DNA of 64,000 nucleotides. Source: Nonomuraea typhae. GTDB lineage: Bacteria; Actinomycetota; Actinomycetes; Streptosporangiales; Streptosporangiaceae. Position numbers and translations under genes: made by a program. The DNA lies in NCBI RefSeq assembly GCF_009760925.1, contig NZ_VRLV01000001.1:1302001-1366000 (forward strand), in the 5' to 3' direction. Below the pieces are notes generated by a model, which saw only the letters and a list, made by a program, of their open reading frames with translations, was not told the origin of the DNA and searched no databases. Positions 49,895 to 58,882 of the stretch are shown piece by piece; positions within the stretch are counted from its first letter, which is position 1, and every line of letters begins with the position of its first letter.

Positions 49895-50203
49895 TTAGAT
49901 TGTTTGATAACCGACCGATATCGGCCATGAGGTGCTGCTGCATCGGGCATTTGATTTAACGGAATTAACTACCCAGGGGCCGAACACCGTGGTGTAGCTA
50001 CCGCTACTATTCTGGCAGAAGAGTACGACCCGTGTCTGAGTCACTCCGGTGCCGCTGCACATCGCCCAGCCGGTGCCGCCGGTAATGCCAATCTGCGCGC
50101 TAGTGCTGCAGGTCGCCGCCTGAGCGGGAGCGGTCGGTGACATGAGAGTTGCCGCGGCGGCGACGGCGGCCACGGAAACGCCTAACTTCTTGATACGGCC
50201 CAT
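49895..50203 (-). CDS. Small secreted four-cysteine protein
   Basis: A 102-residue protein with a clear signal peptide (MGRIKKLGVSVAAVAAAATL, cleavage near PAQA-AT). The mature part is about 72 residues, rich in Ser/Thr/Gly, with four cysteines (ATCST, AMCSG, LFCQN, ARCSS), enough for two disulfides. GAAGGAGG lies 5 bases before the ATG, the best ribosome site in this part of the window. Codon usage and GC are lower than in neighbouring genes. The family is not recognised; it could be a small toxin-like or surface protein. Confidence 0.75.
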   Translation of the reverse strand: MGRIKKLGVSVAAVAAAATLMSPTAPAQAATCSTSAQIGITGGTGWAMCSGTGVTQTRVVLFCQNSSGSYTTVFGPWVVNSVKSNARCSSTSWPISVGYQTI

Positions 50204-50337
50204 TAGTACCTCCTTCGGCGTCGGTGTTTCCTGCTTGATGGTAGCCACGGCTTTGGTGGATATCCATAGGGAATGGTACGTAATTTGTTTGGGCGGTTTA
50301 CGGGTTGGCCGCGGGGCCGCAGATCGTAGTCCGGAAT

Positions 50338-50645
50338 GAGGTATTCCAGCACGTGGCTCAGATCGCAGACGATACGGATACGCACGCCGCGGCGTTCGGC
50401 CTGCGGCAGCCGGGTCCGGTGGTGATCGCCGTCGTCCAGCACCGCTCAGGTGCGCGCGTGCAGGCTGTCGCGGTCTCGGCTTGGTCGAACGGCGCCGATG
50501 ACCGAGGCGTAGATCCACAGTCCGGACGCGTGACCCGGCCCGCACCCGGCGGTCGCCGAGGCTGATCGCGTCGTGCGGGCGGCGAAGCGCGGGACCGCGT
50601 CGTCGAGCACCGCCAAGGTGGCCACGCGTTCGCGACAGGGCTGCT
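50338..50645 (-). pseudogene. Decayed ISKra4-type transposase fragment
   Basis: The minus-strand translation reads RERVATLAVLDDAVPR, then LWIYASVIGA, a stop, then AVLDDGDHHRTRLPQAERRG and VRIRIVCDLSHVLEYL. This follows the ISKra4 transposase core (family pattern roughly VDGN-HQI ... RGV-I-I--DF-HVLEYLWKAAW). A frame change is needed in the middle (FDQAE appears in the next frame), and the match stops at LEYL near 50338. No intact copy or inverted repeats are seen. It is an old insertion remnant. Confidence 0.65.
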
Positions 50646-50790
50646 CGCCCGATCACGTTGCCGCACCGGCCGGTGATCACGGAAACCCGCACCGAGCGAA
50701 CTACAGCCGGTTACTGACCACACGTCGCGACAGAGCCGGCCGGCCATGGCCGCTGTCAAACGCCTTGTGTCGTTCTGATATCGGCACACC

Positions 50791-52416
50791 GGCGAATCTG
50801 CGAGGGTATGACTCCGGGCTACCCGCGAGCCCGGAGCAGGTCCTGGAGACATTCCTGCGCGCCCTGGGCGTTCCCGCGGGGAGGATCCCCTCCGATGTGG
50901 AGGCGCAGTCCGGCCTGTATCGATCGCTGCTCGACGGCCGCCGCATGCTGATCGTGCTGGACAACGTCAACCACGCCCGGCAGATACGACCGCTCCTGCC
51001 TGCTTCGCCGAGTTGCCAGGTGGTCGTGACCAGCCGTAGCCGGCTATCAGGCTTGGCCGCGCGGGAAGGTGCCTCCCGGGTCAGCCTCAATCCCTTGAGC
51101 GCGGCCGATGCGACCGAGTTGCTCCGTCAGATCATCGGCACGGCCCGGGTCGAAGAGGAACCCGGCGCGCACGCGGCCCTTGCCCACCGGTGCGTGAACC
51201 TGCCCCTTGCGCTGCGAGTGGCGGCCGAGCGGGTGGCCGCCCACCCTCAGTCGAGGCTGGCCGACCTGGTCGAGGAGCTGGATGTCGAGCGCAACCGCCT
51301 GAACGTGCTCGCCACTGACGACGACGAGACCACGGTGGTCCGCACCGTGTTCTCCTGGTCGTATCGCGCCTTGCAGCCGGAGACTGCCCAGGCGTTCCGG
51401 CTTCTCGGCCTGCATTCCGGGTCGGATCTCGACGCCCAGGCCGCCGCCGCGCTGATCGGCACCACGGTCACCGAAGCCAAACGCCTCCTGGGCCTTCTGA
51501 GCAGTGTCTGCCTACTCGAGGAAGGCGGACGCGACCGCTACCGCTTCCACGATCTCCTGCGCATCTACGCCACCGAGCTCGCAGAAGCGGAAGAGACGGA
51601 GACCATCAGGAAGGACGCGATCCTCCGTCTCCTTTCCTGGTACCTGCACAGCACCGACGCCGCCGACCGGATCCTCATGCCGCAACGCCGCCATGTGTCA
51701 CTCGAGCCCGCGCACCCAGATCACCCGCCGCGCTCGTTCTCCACGCACGGCCAGGCCCTTGACTGGTGTGAAGCCGAACTTCCCAACCTGATCGGCGCCA
51801 TCCGCCAAGCGGCCGATCTCCGCTTCCACGAGATCGCCTGGAAACTCCCCAACGCGCTGTGGAGCTACTTCTACCTCCGCAAGCACTGGGCGGACCAGCT
51901 CGCCGTACTCGAAATCGGTGTCCATGCCGCCGAGCTGGCCGACGACCCGAACGGCAAAGCCGAGAACCTGGTCATTCTCGGGCTGGCACTCCGTGACCTC
52001 CACCGAACCGACCAGGCGATCAGCGTGCTGGAAGAATCCCTGGCGATGGTGCGGGCATGCAGCGCTTCGAGGAAGCGATCACCTGCTACGAACAAGCCCT
52101 CGGCATCGCCCGTGAGATCAACGACCGCTGGGGAGAAGCCTACGCACTGCACAACGCCGGTGACGCTCACTACGGCCTACGGCGGTTCCAAGAGGCCATC
52201 ACTCATTACGAGAAAGCCCTCAACATCCGCAAGGACATCGACGACCGGCAGGGCCAAGCACAAACCCTGCACCAACTCGGCACATGCCACTTCGGCCTGG
52301 CCCGGCCAGAGGCGGCACGCGAACTCTGGAACTCGGCCCTGGCTCTCTTCGAGGACCTCGGCGCACCTCAAGCAGAAGAGACCCGCAGCCTCATCAACCG
52401 GAGCGCTGCTCCATGA
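50791..52416 (+). pseudogene. Truncated, frameshifted AfsR-like NB-ARC/TPR gene
   Basis: The reading frame begins inside an NB-ARC domain (ANLRGYDSGLPASPEQVLET), with Walker B (RRMLIVLDNVNHARQ), CQVVVTSRSRL and LPLALRVAAERVA present. The DNA-binding domain and Walker A are missing. At about 52050 the frame shifts by one base: before it, ISVLEESLAMVR; after it, in the new frame, RFEEAITCYEQALGIAREIN and further TPRs to a stop at 52416. Some 20-25 residues of a TPR also appear lost at the join. It is a non-functional regulator remnant. Confidence 0.8.
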
Positions 52417-52492
52417 CGGCGCGATGGACGGCGGGCGTCGTCAGCGTATTTCCGCCGCACACGACCAGGTGCTGATCTCCAAGACCCAGGCC

Positions 52493-54016
52493 TTAGGGGA
52501 GCGCAACCTCATGTGAAGCCTTCCTGCGGTGTACGGCTACCGCCGCCCCCAGAGCAAGAACGGCATATCCACATGTCACGCTCAAACCCGCCCATGGAGG
52601 GAGCGAGTAATAGCCCCCGATCAGCGACTGATCCACGTCCACATGCGCAAACGTGGGGACACTCTGCGTGATCGCGAACCCGGCGGCAGGAGTGATCATC
52701 AGCAGCCACGGCGCCAGCCCCGCGGCCGCCAGCAGGTAAGGCACGACGACCAGCGCGATGGCCAGCCCGATGGCCACGATGGACCGCCTGACCAGCGCGG
52801 CCAGGCCCAGTGCCAGTACGGCGGCGGCCGCGCTCAGCGCCGCGTAGCCGGCGATCACCCGCAGCTCGGTGCCCAGGGTGATCGGCTGGATCGGGTTCTG
52901 GTTGGCACGCAGTATCGCCAGGCCGAGAGGGACCACGGCCCCCGAGGCCACCAGCCCCGCCACGAACGCGACCGCACCAACCACCGCGGCCTTGGCCACC
53001 AGCAGCCGCGCCGGATGCGGCCCGGCCCCGCGGCCGGCCCCGCGGCTGACCCCGATCAGCCCGCGCCGGTGTTCCGCAGTGAAGAACGTCACCGCCGCCA
53101 CGAGCACCGGGATCAGCCCCAGGGCCCCGCCGACCAGCATGAGGTCGGCGCGCAGACCGCCCTCCATCGTGGCGGGCCCGATGTCACCGCCCCCGGTCAC
53201 GATGAGCTTGCCGCCGGACTCGACGACTCCGCCCGGGTGATGGGGGGTCTTGCCGTCGGACTCCATGACGACGCCGACGTCGTCGCGGCGCCACGGACCG
53301 TTCGCGCCCTGGAGCTTGATCTGGTCGAAGGTGGCGGTGGCCTGGGCGAAGGCTTGCGCCATGCCCCACAAGGCGCCTGGCGAGGTGGTGAACAGCCCGA
53401 TCTCGACCGTCTCCGGCAGCCCGGTCAGCTTGACCGTGCTGACCTCGGTCCACGTCTGTCCGTCGTCCGACTCGTAGCCGGTGATGGTGTCGCCCGACCT
53501 GGTCAGCCGCAGCCACTGCGGGCCATGGTGAGGACCGCCGGGCACGTCGTGGGTGAAGTTGTGCTGCATCCGCACGCCGTGCTCTCCGGTGAGCATGACG
53601 GCGGCATACGGCGTGCCGTGCTTGAGGCTCTGCCTGACCAGAAGCCCGGCCTTCGCCCAAGGCACCACCCCCTTCTTGACGTTGCGCACCCCGGGTACGG
53701 CGTCCGGCAGCCGGATCTGCCCGGTCATGTCCGACACACGGGCGGTGATGCCGCCGTTCCCCGTGAGCGGCTGGTGCACGAAGTAGTACTTGTCCTTCAC
53801 GGCCGTGCCATCAGGTCCAACCAAGGGCGCGGGGCAGGGGCCCTCTCCCTTCCCGGTCACGCAGGTGCTACGGGTGCCCCCGGCGATCAGCAGTCCGAGC
53901 GACACGGTGACCAGGACGGAGGCCGCCATGGCGAGCACCCAGCGCGGGGCGGAGCGGAACTTGGTCCACTCCGCGCGCAGCAACTGGCCGGATCGGTGAG
54001 GGGTGAATGCACTCAT
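52493..54016 (-). CDS. ABC-2 type permease with large extracytoplasmic domain
   Basis: A 507-residue membrane protein. Helix 1 is at about residues 24-46 (WVLAMAASVLVTVSLGLLIA). An external domain of some 220 residues follows; it looks like a jelly-roll DUF1349/concanavalin-type fold (QWLRLTRSGDTITGYESDDG, QTWTEVSTVKLTGLPETVEI). About five helices complete the permease. Such proteins usually sit next to an ABC ATPase, but none is adjacent here; the neighbour is a pseudogene. The ATG at 54016 gives MSAFTPHRSGQLLRAEWTKF, a normal start. Confidence 0.85.
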   Translation of the reverse strand: MSAFTPHRSGQLLRAEWTKFRSAPRWVLAMAASVLVTVSLGLLIAGGTRSTCVTGKGEGPCPAPLVGPDGTAVKDKYYFVHQPLTGNGGITARVSDMTGQIRLPDAVPGVRNVKKGVVPWAKAGLLVRQSLKHGTPYAAVMLTGEHGVRMQHNFTHDVPGGPHHGPQWLRLTRSGDTITGYESDDGQTWTEVSTVKLTGLPETVEIGLFTTSPGALWGMAQAFAQATATFDQIKLQGANGPWRRDDVGVVMESDGKTPHHPGGVVESGGKLIVTGGGDIGPATMEGGLRADLMLVGGALGLIPVLVAAVTFFTAEHRRGLIGVSRGAGRGAGPHPARLLVAKAAVVGAVAFVAGLVASGAVVPLGLAILRANQNPIQPITLGTELRVIAGYAALSAAAAVLALGLAALVRRSIVAIGLAIALVVVPYLLAAAGLAPWLLMITPAAGFAITQSVPTFAHVDVDQSLIGGYYSLPPWAGLSVTCGYAVLALGAAVAVHRRKASHEVALP

Positions 54017-54039
54017 GCCGACGGTTGTACGCGGCACCC

Positions 54040-54080
54040 GGTTCCAGCCGGGTCGCAGTTGCTGCGACCCGGCTGGAACC
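54040..54080. promoter_or_regulatory. Perfect 41-bp palindrome between ABC permease and response regulator
   Basis: GGTTCCAGCCGGGTCGCAG (54040-54058) is followed after TTG by its exact reverse complement (54062-54080). It lies 24 bases upstream of the permease start and 79 upstream of the response-regulator start. It may be an operator for the adjacent two-component system or a strong mRNA hairpin for the permease. Confidence 0.6.
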
Positions 54081-54158
54081 TGGGATCTGCCATCGTTGAC
54101 CCATGGCACCTCGACTCGGCGGCCGCCCCGCCCGTACGACGATCGGCGGTGAGCGGCG

Positions 54159-54821
54159 GTGAGGGTCCTCGTCGTCGAGGACTTCGAGGTCCTCGCCCGC
54201 TCCATCGGAACCGGGCTGCGTCGTGAGGGCATGGCCGTCGACGTCGTCCTGGACGGCACCGCCGCACTCGACCGCCTGGCCGCCACCCGCTACGACGTGG
54301 TGATCCTCGACCGCGACCTGCCCGGCGTCCACGGGGACGAGATCTGCCGGCGGCTGGCCCATGATCGCTGCGAGAGCCGCATACTGATGCTCACCGCCTC
54401 CGGCACGATCGAGGACCGCGTCGACGGGCTCAGCCTCGGCGCCGACGACTACCTGCCCAAGCCGTTCGCGTTCGCCGAACTGGTCGCCCGCGTACGTGCC
54501 CTGGCCCGCCGCGCCACCCCGCCGCTACCGCCCACTCTGATAGGCGGGGACATCACCCTCGATCCGGCCCGCCGTACCGCTTTCCGGGCAGGCCGGCGGC
54601 TGGAACTGACGGCCAGGGAGTTCGCCCTGCTCGAGTGCCTGCTCGCCGTACCCGGCCTGGTCATCTCCGCCGAGGAACTGCTTGAACGCGTCTGGGACGA
54701 GGCCGCCGACCCCTTCAGCAGCGCCGTCAAGCACACCATGCACCGGTTGCGGGCCAAGCTCGGCGACCCGCCCGTGATCGAGACCATCCGCGAAGCCGGC
54801 TACCGTTTCGGACCGGCATGA
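54159..54821 (+). CDS. OmpR-family response regulator
   Basis: A 220-residue regulator starting at GTG 54159. Receiver Asp 51 is in VVILDRDLP, with Lys in LPKPF. The C-terminal winged helix has LELTAREFALLECLLAVPGL and the recognition helix HTMHRLRAKLG. Its stop overlaps the kinase ATG (ATGA). Divergent placement from the ABC permease suggests that this is one of its targets. Confidence 0.92.
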   Translation: MRVLVVEDFEVLARSIGTGLRREGMAVDVVLDGTAALDRLAATRYDVVILDRDLPGVHGDEICRRLAHDRCESRILMLTASGTIEDRVDGLSLGADDYLPKPFAFAELVARVRALARRATPPLPPTLIGGDITLDPARRTAFRAGRRLELTAREFALLECLLAVPGLVISAEELLERVWDEAADPFSSAVKHTMHRLRAKLGDPPVIETIREAGYRFGPA

Positions 54822-55921
54822 CCTCCCGGCGGCTCGCCAGAAGGCCCCTGCAGACGCGGCTCGCGCTCGCCTACGCGGCGGGCTTCTACGCCGCAGGGGT
54901 CTTCGTGCTTGTCCTCGTCGCCGTCCCGCTCGCCGGCATCGATGCGGCCATACCCAAGGGCCGGCCCTCAGCGAGCGCGACCACCGAAACCGGGCCCGGG
55001 ATCGGCCTGCCCCACCTCCTCACGGGATCCGCCGTCGCCCTGGTCGTTCTGATTCCCGTCGCCCTGGCTCTGGGCTGGTTCGTCGCCGGCCGCTTCCTGC
55101 GCCCGCTGCGCGCCATCACCACCACCGCCCAGATCATCTCCGCCGGAGACCTCCACCGGCGGCTTTCCCTCGGCGAGCCCACCGACGAGCTGACCGAACT
55201 CGGCCACACCCTCGACGACCTGTTCGCCCGCCTTCAAGCCTCCTTCGACGCCCAACGCCACTTCGTCGCCAACGCCTCGCATGAATTGCGCACCCCTCTG
55301 GCCGGCCAGCGCACCCTGCTTGAAGTCGCCCTGGCCGACCCCGACGCCGGCACCGACACCCTGCGCTCGGCCTGCCAGGAGGCCCTCGCTCTGGGCGAAC
55401 ACCAGGAGCGGCTCGTCCAAGCGCTGCTCGCGCTGGCCACCAGCGAACGCGGCGTCACCCGATGGGACACCCTCGACCTCGCCCACGTCGTCGACGGAGT
55501 GCTCGCCTCCCGCCGCGACCAGGCAACGGAGAAAGGCATCGACCTCGCCGGACACCTGACACCCGCCGTGACGGCCGGAGACCCGAAACTGATCGAAAGC
55601 CTCGTCGCCAACCTCATCGACAACGCCATCCGCCACAACCAAACAGACGGGCACGTAAAGGTCACCACGCAGACCTCCGGTGTGCAGGCGGCCCTTACGG
55701 TCACCAACAGCGGGCCAGTCATCCCCGGCAACCAGATCCAGCGCCTCTTCCAACCCTTCCAGAAACTGGCGCCCGATCGTCACGGCCGTCGCGACGGCTA
55801 CGGCCTCGGCCTGGCCATCGTCCAGGCGGTCACGCAGGCTCACCACGCCACCCTCACCACCAGCGCACGCCCGGAAGGCGGCTTGTCGATCACCGTGCGG
55901 TTCGCGCAGAACCGCCACTAG
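54818..55921 (+). CDS. Sensor histidine kinase
   Basis: A 367-residue kinase with two helices (about residues 14-40 and 65-92) and only a short external loop of about 25 residues, followed by HAMP. The H-box is VANASHELRTPLAGQRTLLE, the N-box VANLIDNAIRHN, the G-box YGLGLAIVQAV. The tiny external loop suggests sensing in the membrane, as in envelope-stress kinases that pair with ABC transporters. Confidence 0.92.
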   Translation: MTSRRLARRPLQTRLALAYAAGFYAAGVFVLVLVAVPLAGIDAAIPKGRPSASATTETGPGIGLPHLLTGSAVALVVLIPVALALGWFVAGRFLRPLRAITTTAQIISAGDLHRRLSLGEPTDELTELGHTLDDLFARLQASFDAQRHFVANASHELRTPLAGQRTLLEVALADPDAGTDTLRSACQEALALGEHQERLVQALLALATSERGVTRWDTLDLAHVVDGVLASRRDQATEKGIDLAGHLTPAVTAGDPKLIESLVANLIDNAIRHNQTDGHVKVTTQTSGVQAALTVTNSGPVIPGNQIQRLFQPFQKLAPDRHGRRDGYGLGLAIVQAVTQAHHATLTTSARPEGGLSITVRFAQNRH

Positions 55922-55991
55922 CGTCGGGTGCAGCCGTTCGGCCGGCGCCGACCGGGCAGCTCCACGAAACACCTCCTCTACGCTTCTCAGC

Positions 55992-57140
55992 GTGCTGAAC
56001 AGACGGACATACCGGGTCGTGGACGGTGAGCGGATCGAGGGCACCTGGCGGCCGATCTTCATCAACAACGGCGGAACCTACGTCTTGACCGATCTGCTGA
56101 TCTACGCCGACGGAATGATCGACTGCTGGGACACGGTCGATCTCGACGGACTGCGGACCAAACTGGAGCAGGGGTGGATCGCGACCCGCATCGAGCCCGG
56201 CGCGCGGGCATCGGCCGGCGACCTGGCCGGCTGGGTCATGCACGATGCCAGCGTCTGGATCGATCCGGACGACTTCCTCGTGCAGGTCGCCGACCAGATC
56301 GACCGGCTGAACGACCGCCCGGACTCCACGGGAAGGTGCCTGCTGGCGCTCGAGCGATACCTGACCAGCCGGAGCGACGCGGACCGACGCACTCTGGCCG
56401 GCCTCTATCTGGCGATCCCGGCGATGGACCGGCGCTACGCGCTGGGCGACATGGACCACAAGGACTGGCCGTTACGCGTCGTGTGCACAGAGGCAGGCGA
56501 CCTGCTGATCGGCGAGGGCGCGGCCGGGCACCGTCCCGTCGTCACCCACGAGATGCGCCAAGTGGCCTTCGACTACTTCGCCGAGCGCGACCGTTCCGTC
56601 GCCGAGTACCGCCGCCGCGAACCCGACGATCCATCGCAGCCTCGCCGCGCACCCGTGCAGCTCAACGCGGTCGTCTTCCCCAAGGGCTGGCCCAAGGACG
56701 CGGGCGTCCTGGTGCTGCGCAACGAGTATCCCGCCCCGATCGAGCACGCGGGACGGCTCTACCCGACCGTCACCCACGCCTACTGGGCGCTGTCCACTCG
56801 GGATCCGGAAGTCGCCGAGCGCATCCGCACGGCACCACGGCCCCATGACGCCGCGCAGATCGCCGAGGGTACGGCCCGCCGTACGCACTGGTCCGACATG
56901 CGGGCCGCGGTCATGGCGGCCCTGCTCCGCGCCAAATACGCCCAGCACCCCGCGCTCGCGGATCAGTTGCTGGCCACCGGCGACGCCCCCATCCGCTACA
57001 CCGGACTCGGTTCTGACTACTGGCTCACCGGCGGTCAGAAAGGCGCCAACTGGATCGGGCGGCTGCTGGAGCTGGTCCGTGCCGAACTGACCGCCCAGCG
57101 CGAAGGGTTCCCGACCGGGACCGGAGACGCAACGCGCTGA
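55992..57140 (+). CDS. Two-domain protein with C-terminal NADAR domain
   Basis: A 382-residue protein starting at GTG 55992. The first 220 residues form an unassigned domain (RIEGTWRPIFINNGGTYVLT, LIYADGMIDCWDTVDLDGLR). The C-terminal 150 residues are NADAR-like (LRNEYPAPIEHAGRLYPTVT, HAYWALSTRDPEVAERI, YTGLGSDYWLTGGQKGANWIG). NADAR proteins hydrolyse N-glycosidic or ADP-ribosyl bonds and are linked to ADP-ribosylation conflict systems. No DarT-like ADP-ribosyltransferase is adjacent. Confidence 0.8.
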   Translation: MLNRRTYRVVDGERIEGTWRPIFINNGGTYVLTDLLIYADGMIDCWDTVDLDGLRTKLEQGWIATRIEPGARASAGDLAGWVMHDASVWIDPDDFLVQVADQIDRLNDRPDSTGRCLLALERYLTSRSDADRRTLAGLYLAIPAMDRRYALGDMDHKDWPLRVVCTEAGDLLIGEGAAGHRPVVTHEMRQVAFDYFAERDRSVAEYRRREPDDPSQPRRAPVQLNAVVFPKGWPKDAGVLVLRNEYPAPIEHAGRLYPTVTHAYWALSTRDPEVAERIRTAPRPHDAAQIAEGTARRTHWSDMRAAVMAALLRAKYAQHPALADQLLATGDAPIRYTGLGSDYWLTGGQKGANWIGRLLELVRAELTAQREGFPTGTGDATR

Positions 57141-57170
57141 AGCGGATCACGCGCACCCGACGGACAGCGC

Positions 57171-58694
57171 CTACGGCCGGACTAGCACGACGTTGCCGAG
57201 CGAACGCTGACCGGTGGCGTCGGAGGGACGGTTGACGATGCCAGTGGGCGCGGTGACCATGACGCTCGACCCGCCGCCGTCGAGGTTCATGGCCTCGTGC
57301 GCGCCGAGCCGCTTCATCAGCGCGGCCGTCTGCGCGATCCCGAGCCCCTCGCTGTACCCGGCCTGCCGCCCGTCGACGACCACCAGCATCAGCCTGCCGC
57401 GCCCGTCCACGCCGATCATCGAGCGAGGGTTGCTCCTGATCAGCCAGTTGTAGGTGAAGGTCTGGTCCGTGCCTTCACGGATCAGCCCGTCGGCCATGGC
57501 GTTCACCGACACCTGCCCGTCGCGCACGAGCGTGGGGCCGACCTGCAAGATCGTGGTGTCCTTGGTGAGCGGGACGCGACGGCCTTCGCCGTCCTTGACG
57601 CGTTCGGTGAAGGTCACCCGCTTGCCGGCGGACAGGTGCCCGAGCAGCCACGCGGCGCTCTCACCGATCGCCTGAACGGTCGATCCGCCGACGGGAGCGG
57701 CCGCACCGCGCGTGGTGTTCACCGCGATCACCTTGCCGCGGGCATCGAGTACGGCTTCCGCGCCCTCGCCCGCGGGCGGCTTGCCCCATTCAGGAGTGAA
57801 CCGCACAAGCTCACTGCCGTCAGTACATTTCAGATCATGCTGCGGCTTCTCGGTCGGCTGGTCACCGCCGACGCCGCCGCAGTTCCACACCTCACCGGGC
57901 AGCCTGTTGACGCCGTCGAGCTCGATCGAGTCGCGGCCGGTGCTGAGCGTCACGTGGGCGGTGTAAGCGTCGACGTCCACGCGCCGGCCGCCACGGGTGA
58001 TCTTGATGCCGCCACGCCCTTGGGTGGCCGAGCCGATCAGCTTGCCGTCCTTGACGTACAGGCCGCCAGGGGCGCTGTTGTAGAACCACTGAGCGTTGAT
58101 CCCGGCGACGGCGCCCGCGGCGGCGGCCAGGTCGGTGAGCCTCTCCGTGCCGTTGAGCGTGGGCCCGAAATCGGTGCCGACCGTGCCGCGGAACGTGCGG
58201 AAGTCCACCCGGAGCACGTGCACCTTCTGCGGCGCGCCCGCGTCGGCGCCGTCCTGCGCGGTGTAGCGGGTCCCACCGGCGAACCCGGCCGCGCGGATCC
58301 TGCTCAGCATCGCCGACGCCTCGCCGCCGGCCGCGAAGCGCCCGACCCGGACGATCCAGCCGAGAACCCCGGCCGGATGGTCGGCGAAGGCGGGCGAGTC
58401 CACCTGCTCGACGCGCGGCTCGAACCCCTTGTCCCGCAGCGCCGTCGCCACCCGCTCGGCGATCTCCTTGGAGCCGAGCGCCGTGCCCGCCGTGCCCAGC
58501 GGGCCGTCGATGGTCGCGGGCAGATACACGTGAACAGTCCAGACGTCGTCGCCGTCCACGGCGCCGAGCGCGAACGAGGTCAGGGTCACGCCTGGCGCCA
58601 CCGTGGTGGTCGCCGGCTCTTCCCGTGCCCCCGCGGGCGCGCTGTTCAGCAGTACGGCTGCCGCCACCGCCACGGAGAGGAGTTTCCTGGGCAT
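57171..58694 (-). CDS. Secreted SPOR-like plus phosphodiester glycosidase (NAGPA) domain protein
   Basis: A 507-residue exported protein; AAAGGAGG precedes the ATG at 58694 and the signal peptide is MPRKLLSVAVAAAVLLNSAPAGA. Residues about 45-160 resemble tandem SPOR repeats (KEIAERVATALRDKGFEPRV, GVLGWIVRVGRFAAGGEASA). The C-terminal half is the phosphodiester N-acetylglucosaminidase-like domain (GINAQWFYNSAPGGLYVKDG, GHEAMNLDGGGSSVMV-type end). It likely remodels a wall or exopolysaccharide phosphodiester. It is divergent from a phosphatase-like gene with related substrates. Confidence 0.9.
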   Translation of the reverse strand: MPRKLLSVAVAAAVLLNSAPAGAREEPATTTVAPGVTLTSFALGAVDGDDVWTVHVYLPATIDGPLGTAGTALGSKEIAERVATALRDKGFEPRVEQVDSPAFADHPAGVLGWIVRVGRFAAGGEASAMLSRIRAAGFAGGTRYTAQDGADAGAPQKVHVLRVDFRTFRGTVGTDFGPTLNGTERLTDLAAAAGAVAGINAQWFYNSAPGGLYVKDGKLIGSATQGRGGIKITRGGRRVDVDAYTAHVTLSTGRDSIELDGVNRLPGEVWNCGGVGGDQPTEKPQHDLKCTDGSELVRFTPEWGKPPAGEGAEAVLDARGKVIAVNTTRGAAAPVGGSTVQAIGESAAWLLGHLSAGKRVTFTERVKDGEGRRVPLTKDTTILQVGPTLVRDGQVSVNAMADGLIREGTDQTFTYNWLIRSNPRSMIGVDGRGRLMLVVVDGRQAGYSEGLGIAQTAALMKRLGAHEAMNLDGGGSSVMVTAPTGIVNRPSDATGQRSLGNVVLVRP

Positions 58695-58882
58695 GTGCCT
58701 CCTTTGTCCGTCGGCATGTTGCCAGCAGGCCGGAAACATCGGGTGACACGCGCCTGAACAGAGCCACGGGCCCTTCACCGCCGCATTGCCCGGAAGTTCA
58801 GGAAGAGGTCACCGGATGCCGGTGTGATCGCCGGGCGGCTTCCTTTACGTTGGTACGGCTGGCGCGAAGGCAGGGAGCGGCG

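Noticed and set aside
52529..54226. A 565-codon plus-strand ORF opposite the ABC permease
   Set aside because: Antisense shadow; composition is Arg/Gln/His-rich and the permease helices on the minus strand are clear.
57297..58757. A 486-codon plus-strand ORF opposite the phosphodiester glycosidase gene
   Set aside because: Antisense shadow of a gene with signal peptide, SPOR-like and NAGPA motifs.
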